NCBI RefSeq assembly: GCF_018860155.1
Contig: NZ_JAHKNI010000013.1
Location: forward strand, 223,179-287,178
DNA length: 64,000 nucleotides
Direction of reading: 5' to 3'
From: Nocardia albiluteola
GTDB lineage: Bacteria > Actinomycetota > Actinomycetes > Mycobacteriales > Mycobacteriaceae
In this document: in pieces, positions 57,339 to 64,000 of the stretch
How the letters are laid out: every line of letters starts with the position of its first letter
Numbering within the stretch: position 1 is the stretch's first letter
Made by a program: the position numbers and the translations under genes
Notes under the pieces: generated by a model
Seen by the model: the letters and a program-made list of their open reading frames with translations, nothing else
The model's database searches: none
What the model was told of the DNA's origin: nothing

Positions 57339-59147
57339 TCACGCTCCGCGCCCCTCGGTGACGACGGCCTGGTCGACCGGATCAATGGGATCGATCGCCT
57401 GCTCCGCGCGTCCGGTACGCAGGCGCCGGTCGATGTAGTTCACCAGATGCGTCAGGGGAATCGTAAGCAGCAGATACACCAACCCCGCGGCCACCAGCGG
57501 CGACAGATTACCGGTCTGCGCGTTCAGGTCCCGGCCCACTGCGAACAGCTCGCGCTGCGTGGACAGCAGACCCAGGAAGTAGATCAGCGACGAATCCTTG
57601 ATCAACGCGATGAACTGATTCATCAACGCGGGCAACACCCTTCGCACACCCTGCGGGATCACCACCAGCGTCATCGACTGCCGGTACCCGAATCCGATGG
57701 CCCGGGCCGCCTCCAGCTGCCCGGCCTCCACGGACTGGATACCCGAGCGGAAGATCTCCCCGATGTAGGCCGAGGCCAGCAGCGCCAGCGCCACCGCACC
57801 GAGCCAGTACGGATTGTTCCCGGTCAGCCCCTTGACCACCGGGCCGATGCCCAGGCCGATCAGCAGGATGATCACCACGGCGGGCAGCCCGCGGAAGATA
57901 TCGGTGTACACCCGCGCCGGCCACCGCAGCCAGCGGGTGCGGGAAATACCCGCCACCGCCAGCACCATGCCCAGAATCGTGCCGAGCACACCCGAAACCA
58001 GCGCCAGGATCAGCGTATTCGGCAGGCCGGTCTTGAACAGATCGGGAAAAGCCTTGCGGTACAGGGACCAGTCGAAGAAGGTCTCGCGCAGCTGGGCCAG
58101 CGTCGACTTGGGCGCGGCCTGGGAGGCGCCGGTGCCCTTGTGCGCGGCGGCGATCGCGGCGAAGTCGGGCAGCTGCGGCATGGGCGCGGCCTTGGAGCCC
58201 GGCTTCCAGCCCGGCGGGAGCGTCCGCGGCTCCCAGTCGGAATACAGCTTGGCGTACGTGCCGTCGGCGATCACCGCGTCCAGCCCGGCATCGAGGGCGT
58301 CGATCAACGGCTGATTGCCCTGGCGCACCGCCCAGGCGGTGAAGTTGTCGAGGCTGAAGGTGTTCTGCGCGATCGAGACCGCGTCACCGGGTTTGATCGT
58401 GCCGGTGGCCTGTGCCGAAGGCGCGACCCAGGCGTCGATCTGACCGGACTTCAGGCTGGCGTAGGTGGTGTTGTAGTCCGGGAACTTGACCGGATCGATG
58501 TGCAGCGTGTTCGAGACGTACTCGTCCTGCACCGAGCCCTGCACCACGCCGATGCGCAGCCCGGGATGCAGGTCCGAAAAGCCGTGCAGGGCACTGCCGT
58601 TCGGGACTACCAGGGAGAAATAGCCGAAGTCGTAGCCGTTGGTGAACGCGACCAGCTGCCGGCGGGCATCGGTGGTCGTGATGCTCGAGGAGCCGACGTC
58701 GAAGCGCCCGTTCGCGACCTGCGCCAGCAGGCCCGAAAATTCGGTACCCGAAAACTGCACCCGGAGATGGAGCTTCGCGCCGATCGCCTTCAGCAGCTCG
58801 TTGTCGAAGCCGGTGTAGGTCCCCGCGGAGTTCACGCAGATGCTCGGCGGCGCGTCCGAGAGCGTGCCGACGCTCAGGGTGCCCGGGGTCAGCAGCCCGA
58901 GCTTGGTCACATCGATCGAGTCCAGCGGCGGGGCCGTCGCCGTCGTGAAGCGGTCCACGCCCGCCGACGCCCCGGAGGCCAGATTGGTCGGGGCCGCCGA
59001 GGCCGACGCCACACCCGGCGGCGAGCACAGGTCCCGGCTTGCCGGTGAATTGCTGTGATCGGAGCCACAGCCCGCCACGAGCAGCAATGGCGCGACAAGA
59101 AGCATCGCGACCAGCGCGTGGTTTCGGAATCGGGACAAACGGGCCAT
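57339..59147 (-). CDS. Fused substrate-binding protein and permease, copy 1
   Basis: 602 aa, same layout as the following copy: lipobox with Cys27 (VAGC), binding domain with ICVNSAGTYTGFDNELLKAIG and FTNGYDFGYFSLVVPNG, and permease with EIFRSGIQSVEAGQ. Permease halves are almost identical in the two copies, while the binding domains differ more, so the duplicates may have separate ligands. ATG at 59147 or 59159 is used. There are 66 bases to the next copy and the gene is divergent from a MarR regulator. Confidence 0.88.
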   Translation of the reverse strand: MARLSRFRNHALVAMLLVAPLLLVAGCGSDHSNSPASRDLCSPPGVASASAAPTNLASGASAGVDRFTTATAPPLDSIDVTKLGLLTPGTLSVGTLSDAPPSICVNSAGTYTGFDNELLKAIGAKLHLRVQFSGTEFSGLLAQVANGRFDVGSSSITTTDARRQLVAFTNGYDFGYFSLVVPNGSALHGFSDLHPGLRIGVVQGSVQDEYVSNTLHIDPVKFPDYNTTYASLKSGQIDAWVAPSAQATGTIKPGDAVSIAQNTFSLDNFTAWAVRQGNQPLIDALDAGLDAVIADGTYAKLYSDWEPRTLPPGWKPGSKAAPMPQLPDFAAIAAAHKGTGASQAAPKSTLAQLRETFFDWSLYRKAFPDLFKTGLPNTLILALVSGVLGTILGMVLAVAGISRTRWLRWPARVYTDIFRGLPAVVIILLIGLGIGPVVKGLTGNNPYWLGAVALALLASAYIGEIFRSGIQSVEAGQLEAARAIGFGYRQSMTLVVIPQGVRRVLPALMNQFIALIKDSSLIYFLGLLSTQRELFAVGRDLNAQTGNLSPLVAAGLVYLLLTIPLTHLVNYIDRRLRTGRAEQAIDPIDPVDQAVVTEGRGA

Positions 59148-59331
59148 GGCAGCAAACATTAGCCCGGTCCTTCGCGTACGAGGGTGGCGCGGGCACGGAT
59201 CGTCGAGCACGGCAGCCAATCATCCGGATCCGCGGCCCGGGCGGGAACACATGCGATCAGCGTGATTCGAGTTGTCGCGGCCTCGCGCACGCGGGAACCG
59301 GGCTCCGGCGGATTGCTACAGTTTCAGGCAG

Positions 59332-59820
59332 ATGGACGATCAACCGGACGACGGGCGGGCCGCACCCACCCGCAGAGACCTCGCCGCGATGCTCGCGCCG
59401 CTGGCCCAGGGCTTCGCGGCGGCCGAGCTGCCGATCCTGCGCGCCCACGACCTGACCATGTGGGCCTACGTCGTCCTGATCACGCTGGCGGACAACCCGA
59501 TCCGCAGCCAGGCCCGCCTGGCCGCCGCGACCGGGGCGGACAAGACCCGCATCATCCCGATCCTGGACGACCTGCAGGCCCGCGGCCTGATCGATCGCTA
59601 CCCCGACCCGGCCGACCGCCGCGTGCATCTGCTGGCGCTCACCGACGAGGGGCTGCGCCTGTGCCGCGCCGCACAGGCGCAGATCCAGCGGCACGAGGAG
59701 CAGGTGCTGGCCCGCATCGACCCCGCCGACCGCGCCGGACTCCTGCGCGCACTCGAGGCACTGACCGCGCTGCCGCCCGAGGAGATCACCGGCGAACACG
59801 AATCACCGACAACTTCGTAG
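59332..59820 (+). CDS. MarR-family transcriptional regulator
   Basis: 162 aa, winged helix of MarR type. QARLAAATGADKTRIIPILDDLQARGLIDR forms the recognition helix region, and RYPDPADRRVHLLALTDEG is the wing. ATG at 59332 is preceded by CAGGCAG. It is divergent from the amino-acid ABC operon (about 185 bases between starts) and may repress it; no clear operator was found in the gap. Confidence 0.85.
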   Translation: MDDQPDDGRAAPTRRDLAAMLAPLAQGFAAAELPILRAHDLTMWAYVVLITLADNPIRSQARLAAATGADKTRIIPILDDLQARGLIDRYPDPADRRVHLLALTDEGLRLCRAAQAQIQRHEEQVLARIDPADRAGLLRALEALTALPPEEITGEHESPTTS

Positions 59821-60266
59821 ACGAAGCGCCGCAATCACTCAGCCCGCGCGATGCGTCGCCAACGAAACCACCGACGCGCCCAGCGGCGAAGCACCTCCGT
59901 CCGGCTGGAACTCGCCCGCGAAGCGACAGGCTGAGCAAGTAGACCCGCAGGCTTTCGACGCGGCCCGTCATTCGGGTGCCACTGCGCCGCGACGACGGCC
60001 CGATTACGCAACCACCGACGAGCCCAACGACGAAGCGCCTCCATCCGGCTGGAACTCGCCCGCGAAGCGACAGGCATAGCAAGTAGACCTACAGGTTTTT
60101 CGGCGCGGCCCGTCGTTCGGGTGCCGCAGCGCAGGCAACGAAGGAGCGAGCAGCGGTGCCCGAACGACGAGCCCATCCGGGGATGGTGAGCCGGCGGAGG
60201 CGGCGAGGTGGGTAGGTCCTGTACGCCGAAAAACAGCCGGAGCGAAGCGGAGGCAGAAGATGCAGC
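59821..60266. other. 446-base gap with a 144-bp tandem repeat
   Basis: Two imperfect direct repeats start at 59866 and 60010 (period 144). Shared phrases are TGGAACTCGCCCGCGAAGCG, ACAGG, GCAAGTAGACC and CGGCGCGGCCCGTC-type ends. Open frames on both strands lack start sites and codon bias. It may be a dispersed noncoding repeat of this genus. Confidence 0.6.
59866..60140. repeat. 144-bp imperfect tandem direct repeat
   Basis: The units begin AACCACCGACG at 59866 and 60010. Each contains TGGAACTCGCCCGCGAAGCG and a nearby GCAAGTAGACC. By eye about four-fifths of positions match. It has no terminator-like T run and no gene. Confidence 0.7.
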
Positions 60267-61061
60267 TCAGGCGATACCCGCGACGGATTCCGGATTGAAC
60301 TCGTCGCGCCAGCGGATCGCCTCCTCCACGACGCTCAGGTCGTAGTCGGGCCCGCCGGAACCGACGGTGAACATCGTCACGCCCGCGGCGACCAGCGCCG
60401 GGGCCGCCTCGACACCCGGCCAGTCCACCGACCGCTCGATGGCGGCGGGATCGGTGCCGGCGACCGCGCAGTGGTCGGCCAGGATCTTCGACTTGTGCTC
60501 GAGCACATCGAGTTTGGCGAAGGTGTGCCAGATGTCGGCGTACTCGGCGACCAGCCGCAGCGTCTTGCGCTCACCGCCGCCGCCGATCAGGATCGGAATG
60601 TCGCGCAGCGGTTGGGGATTGAGCTTGCCCAGCCGCGCGGTCAGGCGCTCCATGTATTCCTTCAGCAGCGCCAGACGCGTTCCGGGCGTACCGAATTCGT
60701 AGCCGTACTGGTCGTAGTCCTTCTGGAACCAGCCCGCGCCGATGCCCAGGATCAGGCGGCCGCCGGAGATGTGGTCGACGGTGCGGGCCATATCGGCGAG
60801 CAGGTCCGGGTTCCGGTATCCGCCGCCGCTGACCAGCGCGCCCAGCTGCACCCGCTCGGTCTGCTCGGCGATCGCGCCGAGCATGGTCCAGCACTCGAAG
60901 TGGGCGCCCTCGGGGTCGCCGTACAGCGGATAGAAATGATCCCAGTTGAAGACGACGTCCACACCCGCGTCCTCGGCGCGGCGCACGGCGTCGCGGATGA
61001 GGTCGTACCTGGGTGCGTGCTGTGGCTGGAGCTGAACGCCGATGCGAACTGGTCGAGTCAT
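60267..61061 (-). CDS. LLM-class F420-dependent oxidoreductase
   Basis: 264 aa, luciferase-like TIM barrel. GVQLQPQHAP, VVFNWDHFYPL, GGGYRNPDLLADMARTVDHISGGRLILGIGAGW and LIGGGGERKTLRLVAEYADIWH follow the F420-dependent LLM family typical of mycobacteria and nocardiae. ATG at 61061 is used. The substrate is unknown. It is monocistronic and divergent from the UgpC-like ATPase gene. Confidence 0.88.
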   Translation of the reverse strand: MTRPVRIGVQLQPQHAPRYDLIRDAVRRAEDAGVDVVFNWDHFYPLYGDPEGAHFECWTMLGAIAEQTERVQLGALVSGGGYRNPDLLADMARTVDHISGGRLILGIGAGWFQKDYDQYGYEFGTPGTRLALLKEYMERLTARLGKLNPQPLRDIPILIGGGGERKTLRLVAEYADIWHTFAKLDVLEHKSKILADHCAVAGTDPAAIERSVDWPGVEAAPALVAAGVTMFTVGSGGPDYDLSVVEEAIRWRDEFNPESVAGIA

Positions 61062-61256
61062 GGGTGTGCTTCTCCTGGAGGATGGGCTGTGGAGACTATC
61101 GGTGACCAACACCGAGGCTACCTCCGCTGCACGATCCCGACCTTTCACCTCACACACGCACCGCCCGACCAGTAGGATTCGAGCCTGCGGCACCGCCGCC
61201 ACCACCCTCTACTCGGATCGTCCGGCACGTTCCTGCCGGTGAAGGGATGATTTCTC

Positions 61257-62342
<1,086 letters not shown>

Positions 62343-62441
62343 TTTCCTCTCCCGGCCGGGCCGGCCCCGCGCGGCCGGTCCGGTCGCGGCAATCCGAAAC
62401 GAGCGCCCGCCGCAACGGCATACCGCGCCCGGGAACCGGTG

Positions 62442-62933
62442 TCAGTCCCGCGGCCGCCGCCAGGCCTTGTTGAGGCGAATGCGCAGATCGTCCACGGGGA
62501 CTTCGCGTCCCGCGGCGCTGCGGATCTCCACCCGGACCGGATCGTCGGTACCGTTCTCGACCCGCTCCAGCGGCGGGATGCCGTCCTGCAGGTACGCATC
62601 GCCCCACTGCCACAGCGCGAGGACCACCGGGAGCGCGTCCTGCCCCATCTCGGTCAGCACGTACTCGTTGCGAGTGCGTTTGCCCTCTTCCCGATAGGGC
62701 CGTTTGCGGAGCAGGCCGGCGGCGGTGAGCCTGCGCAGCGCGGCGGCCGCGGCGGCATCGGTGATGCCGACACGCTCGGCGAATCCGTCGAAGCGCGTGG
62801 TGCCGTACATCGCCTCGCGCAGGATCAGGATCGCCGAGCGCGTGCCGACGACGTCGAGCGCCTTGACGATCGAGCAGTGATCGGGCTTCCACGAACGCAG
62901 ATCGCGCAACGGACCTTCCAGCACAACGGGCAT
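62442..62933 (-). CDS. HxlR-family transcriptional regulator
   Basis: 163 aa. HxlR winged helix: CSIVKALDVVGTRSAILILREAMYGTTRFDGFAERVG and GITDAAAAAALRRLTAAGLL, then a wing region EEGKRTRNEYVLTEMG. ATG at 62933 is preferred over GTG/ATG options to 62945. It is divergent from the thiolase gene with 108 bases between, in which ACAA-N7-TTGT near 62945-62960 could be its operator. It probably controls the thiolase. Confidence 0.82.
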   Translation of the reverse strand: MPVVLEGPLRDLRSWKPDHCSIVKALDVVGTRSAILILREAMYGTTRFDGFAERVGITDAAAAAALRRLTAAGLLRKRPYREEGKRTRNEYVLTEMGQDALPVVLALWQWGDAYLQDGIPPLERVENGTDDPVRVEIRSAAGREVPVDDLRIRLNKAWRRPRD

Positions 62934-63041
62934 GACGCACATCATACAACTCTGACTTGTGGCGAGTATTGCCAGCTTCTAATCTGACTATAGAGGAAGT
63001 TAGTTAGGCCGCGGAGCGGCGGCCGACCGAAGGGAATCGCC

Positions 63042-64000
63042 ATGAGAGACGCAGTGATCGTCGAGGCCGTGCGCACCCCGATCGGAAAGGGCAAGCCCAC
63101 CGGCGGCCTGCATCAGGTGCATCCGGTGGACCTGCTGGCGCACAGCCTGCGCGAGGTGGTCGAGCGCAGCGGCATCGACCCGGTGCTGATCGACGATGTG
63201 ATCGGTGGTGTCGTCACCCAGGTCGGCGAGCAGGCCGCCAACCTCACCCGCCGGGCCGCGCTGGCCGCCGGATACCCCGAATCGGTGCCCGCCACGACGG
63301 TCGACCGGCAGTGTGGCAGCAGCCAGCAGGCCATCGCCTTCGCCGCACAGGGCGTTATCGCCGGCGCGTACGACGTCGTGGTCGCCGCCGGACTGGAGTC
63401 GATGAGCCGGGTACCGATGGGCGCCAACCTGATCGGGGCGGACGACATCGGCGGCGTGGCGTTCGCCGAGCGCTATCCGGAAGGCCTGGTGCCACAGGGC
63501 ATCAGCGCGGAACTGATCGCGGCGCGCTGGAACATCGGCCGTACGGCCATGGACGAATTCTCCCTGTCCAGCCACGAAAAGGCCGCGGCGGCAACGAAGA
63601 ACGGATCCTTCGCGGCGGAACTCGCGCCGCTGGACGGACTCGCCACGGACGAGGGCATCCGCATCGGCAGCACGCTGGAGACGCTGGGCGCGCTGCGCCC
63701 GGCCTTCTACAGCCCCGAGTACGCCGCCCGCTTCCCGCAGATCGGCTGGAATGTGACCGCTGCCAACGCCAGTCAGATCAACGACGGCAGCGCCGCGGTG
63801 CTGATCATGACCGGCGAGCGGGCCGCACAACTGGGCCTGCGGCCGCTGGCGAGGCTGCACAGCTTCTCCGTCGCCGGCGACGATCCGCTGCTGATGCTGA
63901 CCGCCGTGATTCCCGCGACCCGGAAGGTGTTGCAGCGCAGCGGCCTGAGTCTGGCGGACATCGATCTGTTCGAGGTCAACGAGGCCTTCGCGTCGGTGGT
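63042..64000 (+). CDS. Acetyl-CoA acetyltransferase (thiolase), cut by window end
   Basis: About 319 codons are present; the C-terminus with the His and second Cys of the thiolase triad lies outside. The N-terminal signature DAVIVEAVRTPIGKG, reactive Cys91 in DRQCGSSQQ, and NASQINDGSAAVLIM match a FadA-like thiolase of the actinobacterial type. It catalyses reversible cleavage of 3-ketoacyl-CoA or condensation of acetyl-CoA. The next gene is outside. ATG at 63042 follows AAGGGAATCGCC. It is divergent from the HxlR regulator. Confidence 0.93.
   Translation, partial: MRDAVIVEAVRTPIGKGKPTGGLHQVHPVDLLAHSLREVVERSGIDPVLIDDVIGGVVTQVGEQAANLTRRAALAAGYPESVPATTVDRQCGSSQQAIAFAAQGVIAGAYDVVVAAGLESMSRVPMGANLIGADDIGGVAFAERYPEGLVPQGISAELIAARWNIGRTAMDEFSLSSHEKAAAATKNGSFAAELAPLDGLATDEGIRIGSTLETLGALRPAFYSPEYAARFPQIGWNVTAANASQINDGSAAVLIMTGERAAQLGLRPLARLHSFSVAGDDPLLMLTAVIPATRKVLQRSGLSLADIDLFEVNEAFASV

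Noticed and set aside
57315..59048. Plus-strand frame of 577 codons opposite the first fused transporter gene
   Set aside because: Same antisense pattern as the neighbouring copy; its similarity to the other antisense frame only reflects the duplication.

Overview
The window is high-GC actinobacterial DNA, most likely from Nocardia or a close mycolic-acid-producing relative. The evidence is an mmpL3 gene next to its NYN-domain partner, a GTP-dependent PEP carboxykinase, a SigL/RslA-type sigma/anti-sigma pair, an F420-type luciferase-like oxidoreductase and proline-rich type VII secretion substrates. Gene order from 1 to 23 kb follows the Mycobacterium tuberculosis Rv0226c-Rv0204c block: GT-C-like membrane protein, glycosyltransferase/methyltransferase pair, pckA, the Rv0210/Rv0209-like pair, trmB, NYN protein, mmpL3, AI-2E-family membrane protein and YbhN-like protein. 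The later yqgE and leuS genes recall the Rv0038-Rv0041 neighbourhood.

Layout. 1-9 kb: envelope glycosylation genes, pckA and two GTPase-related proteins. 9-16 kb: lipase, trmB, NYN protein, mmpL3 and a hydrolase. 16-20.5 kb: a DUF1707 protein and a three-gene operon (AI-2E-family protein, MacS-type sensor kinase, NarL-type regulator), with a remnant of a second regulator tail directly behind it. 20.6-30.3 kb: adenylate cyclase, YbhN-like protein, DUF3054 protein, a PBP-like lipoprotein with degenerate catalytic motifs, aroQ, an acyltransferase, yqgE and the sigma/anti-sigma pair. 30.4-38 kb: an accessory block. A tightly coupled minus-strand operon (ThDP enzyme, SRPBCC protein, KAS III-like enzyme, aminotransferase) is followed by a DUF1772 gene that has an array of CTAG palindromes in front of it. 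It diverges from an EXLDI protein and a two-component ABC exporter. 38-43 kb: HAD phosphatase, SdpI-like protein, leuS and a GNAT. 43-52 kb: a second accessory block bracketed by 95-bp imperfect direct repeats. It holds a polysaccharide deacetylase, an SDR, a prenyltransferase-like gene with a cytokinin-dehydrogenase-like flavoprotein, and a type VII secretion substrate cassette (YbaB-like, EspC-like and a large repeat-bearing protein). 52-64 kb: a GH63-like hydrolase, GH25 lysozyme, a His-rich metal-binding protein, an amino-acid ABC system with two tandem fused binding-protein/permease genes, MarR, a tandem noncoding repeat, an LLM oxidoreductase, a UgpC-type ATPase, an HxlR regulator and a thiolase cut by the window end.

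The best candidates for undescribed biology are the 30.4-35.5 kb biosynthetic operon, whose KAS III-like enzyme has Asn where the catalytic His is expected, and the 44.8-47.1 kb prenyltransferase/flavoprotein pair, whose flavoprotein seems to lack a normal start codon. No tRNA, rRNA, CRISPR array, insertion sequence or phage gene was seen. Everything was read by eye, so family names without a clear motif are marked as such.
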